Positions 8,815 to 18,911 of a stretch of DNA of 64,000 nucleotides are shown here, one piece after another; within the stretch, counting starts at the first letter, position 1, and each line of letters begins with the position of its first letter. Source of the stretch: Pseudomonas grandcourensis (GTDB lineage Bacteria; Pseudomonadota; Gammaproteobacteria; Pseudomonadales; Pseudomonadaceae); the NCBI RefSeq assembly GCF_039909015.1, contig NZ_CP150919.1, forward strand, positions 5,680,501 through 5,744,500. The letters run 5' to 3'. Both the position numbers and the translations under genes were made by a program. The notes beneath the pieces are model-generated. The model was not told the origin of the DNA and made no database searches. It saw only the letters and a program-made list of their open reading frames with translations.

Positions 8815-9125
8815 CCTGCAGCTTTTGATCTTGATCCACCCGCCCCCTCGGAAGGCTGAGTGGAGGCGTTCATCCGGGGATTGGCGCGCAGCGCCGTTCG
8901 ACGCAGTCGAACTCATTGCATGTAGGTCGTCGCGAAGCAGACTGGAGGGCAATGCCCCCGGATGAATGCCGGAGCGAAGGAACCCCGAGCCCAGGCGAGG
9001 GGCCGTACGTTCGGGGCGAGCGCTTTTTTTGCTTACTTTTTTTGAGGCGCTTGTTAAAAAAAGTGAGTCGCCGTCAGGGCGAAACCCTAAGTCGCCGTTA
9101 CCGAAGCAACGGATATGTACTCAAT
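8815..9125. repeat. Probable dispersed non-coding repeat element
   Basis: The 581-base gap between the LysR gene and the RND adaptor contains no convincing gene. Instead there is a stretch with phrases such as CCGGATGAATGCCGGAGCGA, GGCGAGGGGCCGTACG and GTCGCCGTTACCGAAGCAAC. As I recall, very similar text occurs many times in fluorescens-group genomes. Inside it CTTACTTTTTTTG (9031-9043) faces TTAAAAAAAGTGAG (9054-9067) as an inverted repeat. Short open frames of 77-105 codons cross it, but their arginine/proline-rich composition looks like chance translation. Confidence 0.6.
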
Positions 9126-9276
9126 CAAAAAAGCAGCCTGGTCGGCCCAGTGGCCGCCAAGACCAGACCAAGCAGCAAACTGACAGCGCCGTCAGTTAGC
9201 CGTCACCCTCCTGACCGGCAAACAGGTTTATAAAGGAAAATACCAACCGACCACCCAGCCCCGGCGCCCCACTCGC

Positions 9277-10437
9277 ATGCGAATCCAGAAAAACCCCGCC
9301 CTGCTCGTCGCCCTTCTGATCGTCCTGGCAGCGCTGGGCCTGTGGTACGCCAACAAACCGGCCAAGGCCAAACTCGCCACCCCCACCGCCATCCCCGTGC
9401 GCGTGGTCGCCGTCGCCGAAAAAGACGTACCGCGCTACGTCAGCGGCATCGGTTCGGTACTGTCCCTGCACAGCGTCGTAGTCCGCCCGCAAATCGACGG
9501 TATTCTCACCAAAATCATGGTCAAGGAAGGCCAACTGGTGAAAAAAGACGACCTGCTGGCCACCATCGACGACCGCTCGATCCGCGCCAGCCTCGACCAG
9601 GCCCGGGCTCAACTCGGAGAAAGCCAGGCCCAGCTGCAAGTGGCGCTGGTCAACCTTAAACGCTACAAACTGCTGAGCGTTGACGACGGCGTTTCCAAGC
9701 AGACCTACGACCAGCAACAGGCGCTGGTGAACCAACTCAAAGCCACCGCCCAAGGCAATCAGGCTTCAATCGATGCAGCTCAGGTACAACTTTCCTACAC
9801 ACAGATTCGTTCCCCGGTGACCGGTCGTGTCGGCATTCGCACGGTGGACGAAGGCAACTTCCTGCGCATGACCGACACCCAAGGCCTGTTCACGGTGACC
9901 CAGATCGACCCGATCGCCGTGGAGTTCTCCCTGCCGCAGCAAATGCTGCCGACCCTGCAGGGCCTGATCAACGACCCACAGCATGCCCGGGTCAAGGCCT
10001 ACATCGGTGCCGACACCGATGGCGAAACCGGCAACCTGCTCGGCGAAGGTCACCTGACCCTGATCGACAACCAGATCAACGCCAACACCGGCACCATCCG
10101 CGCCAAGGCCGAATTCGACAACGCCGGGCAGAAACTCTGGCCGGGCCTGCTGGTGACAGTAAAAATTCAGACAGCACTGGATAAAGATGCACTGGTCGTA
10201 CCGCCCAACGTCGTTCAGCGCGGCCTCGATCAACATTACGTCTACCGGCTCAAGGGTGACAAAGTCGAAACCGTACCCGTGCAGATGGTCTATCAGGACA
10301 GCCGCCTGAACATCATCAAAGGCGTGCAGGCTGGCGATCAATTGGTCAGCGATGGCCAATCGCGCCTCAAGCCCGGTTCGGTGGTACAGGTGCTGACCGA
10401 GCCGCCGCAGGTGGTGCAATCGGAGCCGACGCCATGA
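9277..10437 (+). CDS. RND efflux periplasmic adaptor (MdtA/AcrA type)
   Basis: This 386-residue adaptor has an N-terminal membrane anchor (about residues 6-22). The first lipoyl half is VRPQIDGILTKIMVKEGQLV, followed by a long alpha-hairpin (about 95-170), the second lipoyl half (IRSPVTGRVGIRTVDEGNF) and beta-barrel plus membrane-proximal domains. It should couple the next gene's pump to an outer-membrane channel, which is not encoded here. The stop overlaps the pump start by four bases. Oddly, no ribosome binding site precedes this ATG; the only good one (AAAGGA, 9233-9238) lies about 38 bases upstream. Confidence 0.9.
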   Translation: MRIQKNPALLVALLIVLAALGLWYANKPAKAKLATPTAIPVRVVAVAEKDVPRYVSGIGSVLSLHSVVVRPQIDGILTKIMVKEGQLVKKDDLLATIDDRSIRASLDQARAQLGESQAQLQVALVNLKRYKLLSVDDGVSKQTYDQQQALVNQLKATAQGNQASIDAAQVQLSYTQIRSPVTGRVGIRTVDEGNFLRMTDTQGLFTVTQIDPIAVEFSLPQQMLPTLQGLINDPQHARVKAYIGADTDGETGNLLGEGHLTLIDNQINANTGTIRAKAEFDNAGQKLWPGLLVTVKIQTALDKDALVVPPNVVQRGLDQHYVYRLKGDKVETVPVQMVYQDSRLNIIKGVQAGDQLVSDGQSRLKPGSVVQVLTEPPQVVQSEPTP

Positions 10438-13400
10438 AGGGCCACGGCTCGATCTCGGCCTGGTGCATCGATCACCCGGTCGCCACCATTCTGCTGACAT
10501 TTGCCTTGGTATTGCTGGGCGCGATTGCCTTCCCGCGCCTGCCCATCGCGCCGCTGCCGGAAGCGGAATTTCCGACCATCCAGGTCGCGGCACAATTGCC
10601 CGGTGCCAGCCCGGAAACCATGGCGTCGTCGGTGGCCACGCCCCTGGAAGTGCAGTTCAGCGCCATTCCCGGCGTGACCCAGATGACATCGAGCAGCGCC
10701 CTCGGCTCGACCATCCTGACCCTGCAATTCACCCTCGATAAAAGCATCGACACCGCGGCCCAGGAAGTCCAGGCAGCGATCAACACCGCCGCGGGCAAAC
10801 TGCCCAAGGACATGCCGAACCTGCCGACCTGGCGCAAGGTCAACCCGGCCGACAGCCCGGTGCTGATCCTCAGCGTCAACTCGTCGCTGATGCCAGGCCC
10901 TGAGCTCAGCGACCTGACGGAAACCCTGTTGTCCCGTCAGCTCAGTCAGGTCGACGGTGTCGGCCAGGTGGCCATCACCGGTCAGCAACGTCCGGCGATC
11001 CGCGTACAGGTGTCCGCCGACAAACTCGCCGCCATCGGCCTGACCCTGGCGGACATTCGCCTGGCGATCCAGCAGACCAGCCTCAACCTGGCCAAAGGGG
11101 CGCTGTACGGCGAATCGAGCATTTCAACCCTGTCGACCAACGACCAGTTGTTCCACCCCGACGAATACAGCCAGTTGATCGTTTCCTACAAGGACGGTGC
11201 ACCGGTTCACCTCAAGGATGTCGCGAAAGTCGTCAACGGTTCGGAAGATGCCTACGTTCAGGCGTGGGCGGGTTCGCAACCGGGCGTAAACCTGGTGATC
11301 TTCCGCCAGCCAGGCGCCAACATCGTCGAGACTGTGGATCGCATTCAGGCCGCGCTGCCGGCGCTGCAAGCGATGTTGCCGGCCTCGGTGCAGGTCAAGG
11401 TGTTGATCGACCGCACCCAAACTATCCGCGCTTCGCTGCACGAGGTGGAAATCACCTTGATGATCGCCGTGATGCTGGTGGTGGCGGTGATGGCGCTGTT
11501 CCTGCGCCAACTGTCGGCCACGCTGATCGTGTCGGCCGTGCTCGGTGTGTCGCTGATCGCCAGCTTTGCGCTGATGTACGTCATGGGCTTCAGCCTGAAC
11601 AACCTGACGTTGGTGGCGATCGTGGTCGCCGTGGGGTTTGTGGTGGACGATGCGATCGTGGTGGTGGAGAACATCCACCGACATCTCGAGGCCGGCGACG
11701 GCATGCGTGAGGCGGCGATCAAGGGCGCCGGCGAGATCGGCTTTACCGTGGTGTCGATCAGTTTCTCGCTGGTGGCGGCGTTCATTCCGCTGCTGTTCAT
11801 GGGCGGCGTGGTCGGCCGGCTGTTCAAGGAGTTCGCCCTGACCGCCACCTCCACCATCATGATTTCGGTGGTGGTTTCGCTGACGCTGGCACCGACCCTC
11901 GCTGCGCTGTTCATGCGCGCGCCGGTACATCACGCCCACGACAAACCGGGGTTCGGTGAGCGCCTGTTGGCGTGGTACGAAAAGGGTCTGCGCCGCGCCC
12001 TCGCCCACCAGAAATTGATGATCGGCGTGTTCGGTTTGTCCCTGGGGTTGGCGGTTGCCGGGTACATCTTTATCCCTAAAGGTTTCTTCCCGATCCAGGA
12101 CACAGGCTTCGTCCTCGGTACTACCGAAGCAGCTGCGGATATTTCCTACGGCGACATGGTGAAAAAACACCTGGCGATGGCCGAAATCGTCGCCGCTGAT
12201 CCTGCGGTTCAAGCATTCTCTCACTCAGTGGGCGTGTCGGGCAGCAACCAGACCATCGCTAACGGCCGCTTCTGGATCGCCCTGAAAAAACGTGGAGACC
12301 GAGACGTTTCGGCCAGCGAATTCATTGACCGGATTCGCCCGCAACTGATGAAAGTCCCGGGCATCGTCCTGTACCTGCGTGCCGGGCAAGACATCAACCT
12401 CAGCTCAGGCCCGAGCCGCGCCCAGTACCAATACGTGCTCAAGAGCAACGACGGTGCGACCCTCAGCACCTGGACCCAACGCCTGACGGAAAAACTGCGC
12501 GGCAATCCGGCGTTCCGCGACATTTCCAACGACCTGCAACTGGGCGGCAGCATCACCCACATCAGCATCGACCGTAGTGCCGCGGCACGTTTCGGCCTCA
12601 CCGCCAGCGACGTCGACGAAGCCCTGTACGATGCTTTCGGCCAGCGCCAGGTCAATGAATTCCAGACCCAGATCAACCAGTACAACGTGATTCTGGAACT
12701 GGACACCAAACAGCGCGGCAAGGCCGAAAGCCTCAACTACTTCTACCTGCGCTCGCCACTGAGCGGGGAAATGGTGCCCCTGTCGGCCTTGGCCCGGTTC
12801 GATGCGCCGACCATCGGCCCGCTGTCCATCGCCCATGACGGGATGTTCCCTGCGGCCAACCTGTCGTTCAACCTGGCTCCCGGCGTGGCGTTGGGCGATG
12901 CGGTGATCATGCTCAATCAGGCCAAGGCCGACATCGGCATGCCGACCGCCATCAGCGGCAACTTCCAGGGTGCGGCCCAGGCGTTCCAGAGTTCGCTGGC
13001 CAGCCAGCCGTGGCTGATCCTGGCGGCGCTGGTGGCGGTGTACATCATTCTCGGCGTGCTCTACGAGAGCTTCGTGCACCCGCTGACGATCATTTCGACC
13101 TTGCCTTCGGCGGGCCTCGGCGCGGTGATCATGCTGTGGATTTGCGGCCAGGACTTTTCGATCATGGCGCTGATCGGGCTGGTGTTGCTGATCGGTATCG
13201 TGAAAAAGAACGGCATCCTGATGATCGACTTCGCCCTCGAAGCGCAGCGCAATGGTGGACTGTCGCCTGAGGAAGCGATTTTCAAGGCCTGCATCACGCG
13301 GTTCCGGCCGATCATCATGACCACCCTCGCCGCCCTGCTCGGCGCCCTGCCGCTGATGCTCGGCTATGGCACCGGCGCCGAGTTGCGCCAGCCCCTGGGG

Positions 13401-13535
13401 ATCGCGGTGGTCGGCGGCTTGCTGGTGAGCCAGGCGCTGACGTTGTTCACCACGCCGGTCATATACTTGTGGCTGGAGCGGCTGTTCCATCGACCAAAAC
13501 CTGCGCCACAACCGGTGCTGGCGACCACAGACTGA
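10434..13535 (+). CDS. RND efflux pump (HAE1 type, MdtB/MdtC-like)
   Basis: A 1033-residue inner-membrane transporter of the hydrophobe/amphiphile RND family, with about 12 membrane segments and two large periplasmic loops. The proton-relay aspartates are present as D405-D406 in VGFVVDDAIVVVENI, and the GxGAELRQPLG-like region lies near the end. Length and motifs are those of a complete drug or solvent pump. Translation is coupled to the adaptor (four-base overlap), and the response regulator starts eight bases after the stop, so all four genes likely form one operon. Substrates are unknown; the metal-pump (CzcA/CusA) motif set is not evident. Confidence 0.92.
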   Translation: MKGHGSISAWCIDHPVATILLTFALVLLGAIAFPRLPIAPLPEAEFPTIQVAAQLPGASPETMASSVATPLEVQFSAIPGVTQMTSSSALGSTILTLQFTLDKSIDTAAQEVQAAINTAAGKLPKDMPNLPTWRKVNPADSPVLILSVNSSLMPGPELSDLTETLLSRQLSQVDGVGQVAITGQQRPAIRVQVSADKLAAIGLTLADIRLAIQQTSLNLAKGALYGESSISTLSTNDQLFHPDEYSQLIVSYKDGAPVHLKDVAKVVNGSEDAYVQAWAGSQPGVNLVIFRQPGANIVETVDRIQAALPALQAMLPASVQVKVLIDRTQTIRASLHEVEITLMIAVMLVVAVMALFLRQLSATLIVSAVLGVSLIASFALMYVMGFSLNNLTLVAIVVAVGFVVDDAIVVVENIHRHLEAGDGMREAAIKGAGEIGFTVVSISFSLVAAFIPLLFMGGVVGRLFKEFALTATSTIMISVVVSLTLAPTLAALFMRAPVHHAHDKPGFGERLLAWYEKGLRRALAHQKLMIGVFGLSLGLAVAGYIFIPKGFFPIQDTGFVLGTTEAAADISYGDMVKKHLAMAEIVAADPAVQAFSHSVGVSGSNQTIANGRFWIALKKRGDRDVSASEFIDRIRPQLMKVPGIVLYLRAGQDINLSSGPSRAQYQYVLKSNDGATLSTWTQRLTEKLRGNPAFRDISNDLQLGGSITHISIDRSAAARFGLTASDVDEALYDAFGQRQVNEFQTQINQYNVILELDTKQRGKAESLNYFYLRSPLSGEMVPLSALARFDAPTIGPLSIAHDGMFPAANLSFNLAPGVALGDAVIMLNQAKADIGMPTAISGNFQGAAQAFQSSLASQPWLILAALVAVYIILGVLYESFVHPLTIISTLPSAGLGAVIMLWICGQDFSIMALIGLVLLIGIVKKNGILMIDFALEAQRNGGLSPEEAIFKACITRFRPIIMTTLAALLGALPLMLGYGTGAELRQPLGIAVVGGLLVSQALTLFTTPVIYLWLERLFHRPKPAPQPVLATTD

Positions 13536-13543
13536 GGCGGGTC

Positions 13544-14221
13544 ATGCGCGTTCTGATTATCGAAGACGAAGAAAAAACCGCGGACTATCTGCATCGCGGC
13601 CTGACGGAACAGGGTTTCACCGTGGATCTGGCCCGCGATGGTGTGGAAGGCCTGCACCTGGCGCTGGAGAGCGACTACGCGGTGATCGTCCTCGACGTGA
13701 TGCTGCCGGGCCTCGACGGCTTCGGCGTGTTGCGCGCCCTGCGTGCGCGCAAGCAAACCCCGGTGATCATGCTCACCGCCCGCGAGCGTGTGGAAGATCG
13801 CATCAAGGGTCTGCGTGAAGGCGCCGATGACTATCTGGGCAAACCGTTTTCCTTCCTGGAACTGGTGGCACGCCTGCAAGCGCTGACCCGGCGCAGCGGC
13901 GGCCATGAACCGGTGCAAGTGAGCATTGCCGACCTGTGGATAGATTTGATCAGCCGCAAGGCCACCCGCGCCGGTACACGTCTGGACCTGACCGCCAAGG
14001 AGTTCTCGCTGCTCAGCGTGCTGGCCCGGCGCCAGGGTGAAATCCTCTCGAAAACCGCCATCGCCGAGATGGTTTGGGACATCAATTTCGACAGCGATGC
14101 CAACGTCGTCGAAGTCGCGATCAAACGCTTGCGGGCCAAACTTGACGGGCCGTTCGAAGAGAAACTGCTGCACACCATTCGTGGCATGGGTTATGTGCTG
14201 GAGAGCCGTGGTGTCCAGTAA
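13544..14221 (+). CDS. OmpR/CusR-type response regulator
   Basis: A 225-residue regulator. The receiver domain has acidic residues near position 8, phosphoacceptor D51, T78 and K100 (DDYLGKPF). A winged-helix OmpR-type DNA-binding domain follows (about 125-222). It is closest in style to the heavy-metal group (CusR/CopR/CzcR). The ATG has GAGG at six bases. It is placed directly after an RND pump and before its kinase, so control of that pump is the natural inference. Because the pump looks like a drug transporter, the metal label should be treated with caution. Confidence 0.92.
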   Translation: MRVLIIEDEEKTADYLHRGLTEQGFTVDLARDGVEGLHLALESDYAVIVLDVMLPGLDGFGVLRALRARKQTPVIMLTARERVEDRIKGLREGADDYLGKPFSFLELVARLQALTRRSGGHEPVQVSIADLWIDLISRKATRAGTRLDLTAKEFSLLSVLARRQGEILSKTAIAEMVWDINFDSDANVVEVAIKRLRAKLDGPFEEKLLHTIRGMGYVLESRGVQ

Positions 14222-15575
14222 CTCGATCGCGCTGCGTCTGAGCGGGATGTTTACGCTGGTGGCGCTTCTAGTGTTCCTGTTGATCGGCTGGGCGCTGTAC
14301 CAGCAGGTCGACAAGGGCCTGGGTCTGTTGCCCGAAGCCGAGCTGGACGCGCGCTACAGCGTGCTCGAATCCACGGTCGGCCGTTACGGCACGCCCGAGC
14401 ACTGGGTGAAAATCAACAACAAGCTCAACCTGCTGAGCGAAGAAGACAAACGCATCAGTTTCTGGATCATCAGTGGCGATTCGCACTACGAATACGGCAA
14501 CCCGACACCACAGATCCGCGCCTTTGCCCAAGGGCCGCTGGGCACGCGCGACATGCATCTGCCGGAGCACCCGTATCCGCTGAAAGTGCTGGTCAGCGAG
14601 TTCCCGGCCAAGGACCAGCGCCCACCGCTGCGCTTCATGATCGCCATCGACACCGAAACGTTTTTCCATACCCAGCATCACCTGCTGGTCGCGCTGATCA
14701 GCCTGGCGATTGTCGGCGTGCTGCTGGCCTCGGCACTGGGTTATTGGGTGGCGCGGATCGGCCTCAAGCCGCTGATCAAACTGTCCCAGGAAGCCCAGCG
14801 GCTGGCCCCGCCGTTGCGCTCGGGGCGCTTGCGTTTGTCACCGTTGCCGCCGGAACTCGATCAATTCGTCAGCTCGTTCAACTCGACCCTGGAACGGGTC
14901 GAGCAGGCCTACTCGCGCCTTGAATCGTTCAACGCCGACGTCGCCCACGAACTGCGCTCGCCATTGACCAACTTGATCGGCCAGACCCAGGTCGCGTTGA
15001 CCCGCGGACGCTCCGCCGAGCATTACTTCGAAGTGCTGCAATCGAACCTCGAAGAGCTTGAGCGACTGCGTTCGATCATCAACGACATGCTGTTCCTCGC
15101 CAGCGCCGATCAGGGCAGCAAGGCGACCAAACTCACCTCGACTTCGCTGGCCGATGAGGTGGCCACGACCTTGGAATATCTGGACTTCATTCTCGAAGAC
15201 GCTCAGGTCCAGGTCGAGGTCAGTGGTGACGCGCAGGTGTGCATCGAGATCGCCCATCTGCGTCGGGCGTTGATCAACTTGTTGAATAACGCGGTGCAGC
15301 ACACCGCGCCCGGGCAGGTGATTCAAGTGCGGATCGAAGCCCAGGAGCATCAAGTCAGCATCGGCGTCGCCAACCCCGGCTCGCCGATTGCCAGTGAGCA
15401 TCTGCCGCGTCTGTTCGAACGCTTCTACCGGGTCGATGCATCGCGCAGCAACAGCGGCCACAATCACGGTCTGGGGCTGGCCATCGTCAAGGCGATTGCG
15501 CTGATGCATGGCGGGGATGTGTTTGTGCGCAGTGATCATGGGATGAATACGTTCGGCATTCACCTTCCAGTCTGA
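14211..15575 (+). CDS. Heavy-metal-type sensor histidine kinase
   Basis: About 454 residues. It has a membrane segment at about 10-30, a periplasmic region of about 125 residues, a second membrane segment at about 158-178, HAMP, the phosphoacceptor H247 (DVAHELRSPLTN) and an ATPase domain with N, G1 and G2 boxes (RFYRVDASRS, HGLGLAIVKAI). The periplasmic domain has no obvious His/Met cluster. The start is a GTG with GGAG seven bases upstream, inside the last codons of the response regulator (11-base overlap). A GTG one codon earlier is possible. Confidence 0.88.
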   Translation: MSSNSIALRLSGMFTLVALLVFLLIGWALYQQVDKGLGLLPEAELDARYSVLESTVGRYGTPEHWVKINNKLNLLSEEDKRISFWIISGDSHYEYGNPTPQIRAFAQGPLGTRDMHLPEHPYPLKVLVSEFPAKDQRPPLRFMIAIDTETFFHTQHHLLVALISLAIVGVLLASALGYWVARIGLKPLIKLSQEAQRLAPPLRSGRLRLSPLPPELDQFVSSFNSTLERVEQAYSRLESFNADVAHELRSPLTNLIGQTQVALTRGRSAEHYFEVLQSNLEELERLRSIINDMLFLASADQGSKATKLTSTSLADEVATTLEYLDFILEDAQVQVEVSGDAQVCIEIAHLRRALINLLNNAVQHTAPGQVIQVRIEAQEHQVSIGVANPGSPIASEHLPRLFERFYRVDASRSNSGHNHGLGLAIVKAIALMHGGDVFVRSDHGMNTFGIHLPV

Positions 15576-15739
15576 TTCCCCCCTCCCACATTGGATTTGG
15601 CTTGAACACATACAGGCGGCCAATCAACTATTGCCATAACAGCAACAGTCCTTTCATGAATCCGCTCTTTTTCCCCTCGCCTCATATCCTTATCTTTGCC
15701 CGCACCAAACAGCACTTGCCAAGCAAGAAGGTTTTAAAG

Positions 15740-15964
15740 ATGTCCAACAGTATGGGTATTGCCAGCGCTTTCGTTTTGTCCTCTTTGTTCCTGTCGCCGT
15801 TGGCGATGGCTGAAGAATCGCAGACTTTCGTCGCGCATAACGCCGCACGCGCTGCAACCTTTGAAGAGCATCAGATCGAGATGACGGCCAAGGCTGCGCA
15901 AGACTCCCAAGCCCCGCAGGCATCCAGCATCCAGGCCCAGCCACGGGCCGAGAAAGACAGCTGA
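15740..15964 (+). CDS. Small secreted protein, unknown function
   Basis: This 74-residue protein has a clear signal peptide, with hydrophobic core and cleavage after SPLAMA (residue 24). That leaves a 50-residue hydrophilic mature protein rich in Ala, Gln and Glu, with no cysteine. The ATG has AAGAAGG eight bases upstream. The gene is followed by a good terminator, so it is a discrete transcription unit of its own. I do not recognise a family. Its position after the two-component system suggests, but does not show, that it is a target of it. Confidence 0.7.
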   Translation: MSNSMGIASAFVLSSLFLSPLAMAEESQTFVAHNAARAATFEEHQIEMTAKAAQDSQAPQASSIQAQPRAEKDS

Positions 15965-16033
15965 CCGGCACCGGTCACTCCCGTTTCCCTCGACACTTTT
16001 CATCGGCTCTTCCCTTTGAAAAGTTGTCTTCAA

Positions 16034-16060
16034 AGCCGCTGCTGTCAGCGGCTTTTTTTA
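16034..16060 (+). terminator. Rho-independent terminator after the small secreted protein gene
   Basis: GCCGCT (16035-16040) pairs with AGCGGC (16047-16052) around a six-base loop, followed by seven T. Confidence 0.88.
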
Positions 16061-16211
16061 TAGTGGCGACTCGACCTTCATTGCAATTTTTGAAACGAAA
16101 GTCACTGACGCCCACACCATTGATCAATCGTTCGATCAACAGGAACGATTCACTCGGCTGCTACGTTTATGCAACTACGCTTAGAGCGTCCCTTTAGCAG
16201 ACGTCAGCCCT

Positions 16212-17714
16212 ATGACCGCAAGCCGCACCGCACATTTTCAAGGCCCGCCCGGGCGACCCGAGATCATGGTGATCCTCGGCAGCACCCTGACTGTCATCTC
16301 GATCCTGTGCATCGTCACTTACCTGCTGATCCGCGAGCACGCCAATGCCCAGCAGACCGCCACACGCAGCGCGACCACCATTGCGCAACTGATCGATGCC
16401 GATGTCCTGCGTACGGTCGAGCTCTATGATTTGACCTTGCAGGGCCTGATCGCCGCCGCCCAACGGGACGACCTTAAACAGGTTTCGCCGCAGATCCGTC
16501 ATCTGGTGCTGTTCGACCGCTCTACTACCGCACGCTACAAGGGTGACATCCTGCTGCTGGACAAGCACGGCGACGTGCTGGCCGACTCATCATTGATCGA
16601 GCCGAAACCGGGCAACTTCGCTGACCGCGATTATTTCCTGGCCCATGTCTTCAATCGCGACACCGGCATGTTTATCAGCCGGCCGTTCAAACCACGCTGT
16701 GACTGCGATGACAGCGACGAATGGCGCATCAGTTTCAGCCGGCGCATTTCATCGCCCACGGGTGAGTTTCTGGGGGTCGCGGTGGCGTCGATGCGCATGA
16801 GCTACTTCGATCAACTGTTCAACAGCCTCGACATTGGCAACGGCAGTACGCTTGGCATCATCAACGATGACGGGATTCTCCTGGCGCAGAAACCGTACCG
16901 TGAGCAAAACGCCATCGGCAAAAGCATCTCCAGCCGCCCCAACGTCGTACGCATGCTGCGCGAGCGCAGCGGCACCTTTGAAAGCGTGTCGAGTGTCGAC
17001 CATCAACAGCGCCTGTACACCTTTACCCGGGTCGGCAACCTGCCGCTGACCGTCATCGTGGCCCTTTCCATCGACGAAGTGTTCGCCACCTGGAACCGCA
17101 CGGCCTATGCGATCAGCGGTGCAACAGGGGTTTTGTGCATCGGCCTGTTGTGGCTGACCTGGCTGCTCTGCCGGGAGCTGCGACGGCGCCAAAGTGCCGA
17201 GCAGGAATTGGCGCAACTGGCGGCCACCGATGCCTTGACCGGCGTGGCCAACCGTCGCTCCCTTGATCAGACCCTGCGCCATGAATGGTTTCGCGCTCAG
17301 CGCAGTGGCAAACCGTTGTCGTTGCTGATGATCGATGCCGATCACTTCAAGGCCTTCAATGACCGGCACGGGCATCAGGCCGGCGACGACGCCTTGCGGG
17401 CATTGGCCGAGGTCATCCGCGCCAATGTCCATCGCCCGGCGGATCTGGTGGCTCGCTATGGTGGCGAGGAGTTTTCGGTGATCCTGGCCGAAACTGACAG
17501 TGAAGGCGCGAAGCAGATCGCCGAGCACATCCGCGAGGCGGTGCAGAAGCTGCCGCTGGTGGACCCCGGTGAGCCACCGATGAGCGTAAGTATCGGTATT
17601 GCCACCTGGACGGCGGCCAGCGATATCAACCTGGAGCAATTGCTGTTCAGTGCGGACAAGGCGCTGTATCAGGCCAAGGAAGGGGGACGGAACCGGGTGG
17701 TGTGCGCCAGCTGA
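16212..17714 (+). CDS. Membrane diguanylate cyclase with periplasmic sensor domain
   Basis: A 500-residue protein. It has a membrane segment at about 18-40, a periplasmic region of about 250 residues with dCACHE-like features (DKHGDVLADS, ISFSRRISSPTGEFLG), a second membrane segment at about 296-316, then a GGDEF domain. The active-site motif is GGEEF at 417-421, preceded by RPAD (R408-D411), the RxxD inhibitory site at the canonical five-residue distance. It should therefore synthesise c-di-GMP and be feedback-inhibited. The sensed ligand is unknown. It appears to be a single-gene unit; a REP doublet follows. Confidence 0.92.
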   Translation: MTASRTAHFQGPPGRPEIMVILGSTLTVISILCIVTYLLIREHANAQQTATRSATTIAQLIDADVLRTVELYDLTLQGLIAAAQRDDLKQVSPQIRHLVLFDRSTTARYKGDILLLDKHGDVLADSSLIEPKPGNFADRDYFLAHVFNRDTGMFISRPFKPRCDCDDSDEWRISFSRRISSPTGEFLGVAVASMRMSYFDQLFNSLDIGNGSTLGIINDDGILLAQKPYREQNAIGKSISSRPNVVRMLRERSGTFESVSSVDHQQRLYTFTRVGNLPLTVIVALSIDEVFATWNRTAYAISGATGVLCIGLLWLTWLLCRELRRRQSAEQELAQLAATDALTGVANRRSLDQTLRHEWFRAQRSGKPLSLLMIDADHFKAFNDRHGHQAGDDALRALAEVIRANVHRPADLVARYGGEEFSVILAETDSEGAKQIAEHIREAVQKLPLVDPGEPPMSVSIGIATWTAASDINLEQLLFSADKALYQAKEGGRNRVVCAS

Positions 17715-17738
17715 TTTTTTTGTTGAGTGGACGGACGT

Positions 17739-17808
17739 CATCGCGAGCAGGCTCGCTCCTACAAGGGAATGCAATCCACTGTGGGAGCGAGCTTGCTCGC
17801 GATGAGGC
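17739..17808. repeat. REP doublet, closely spaced
   Basis: ATCGCGAGCAGGCTCGCTCC at 17740-17759 faces GTGGGAGCGAGCTTGCTCGC at 17781-17800. The spacer is only about 20 bases, shorter than in the other doublets here. Confidence 0.9.
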
Positions 17809-17833
17809 CAGCCCAGGCACTACAAACTTCGGA

Positions 17834-17866
17834 TATAAAAAAAGGCCACCCGAAGGCAGCCTTTAA
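17834..17866 (-). terminator. Terminator after lpxC
   Basis: On the minus strand AAAGGC and GCCTTT enclose a stem capped by a TTCG tetraloop, followed by seven T. It lies about 20 bases after the lpxC stop and marks the end of the division and cell-wall cluster. Confidence 0.88.
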
Positions 17867-17887
17867 AAAACTAGAGAGGTTTTTTGC

Positions 17888-18835
<948 letters not shown>

Positions 18836-18911
18836 TCAACAAAGGCTGGCGATGATAGCAGACCGAGCCTTTGCTGAACACCAATCACCTTCATAGCCCT
18901 GATACATTCCA

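Noticed and set aside
8916..9233. Short open frames of 77-105 codons in the repeat region
   Set aside because: Arg/Pro/Ser-rich translation without motif, lying in a probable non-coding repeat.
18841..18872. AAAGGCT/AGCCTTT inverted repeat between ftsZ and lpxC as terminator
   Set aside because: Long loop and no T-run; lpxC needs transcription through or from this gap, so termination is not convincing.
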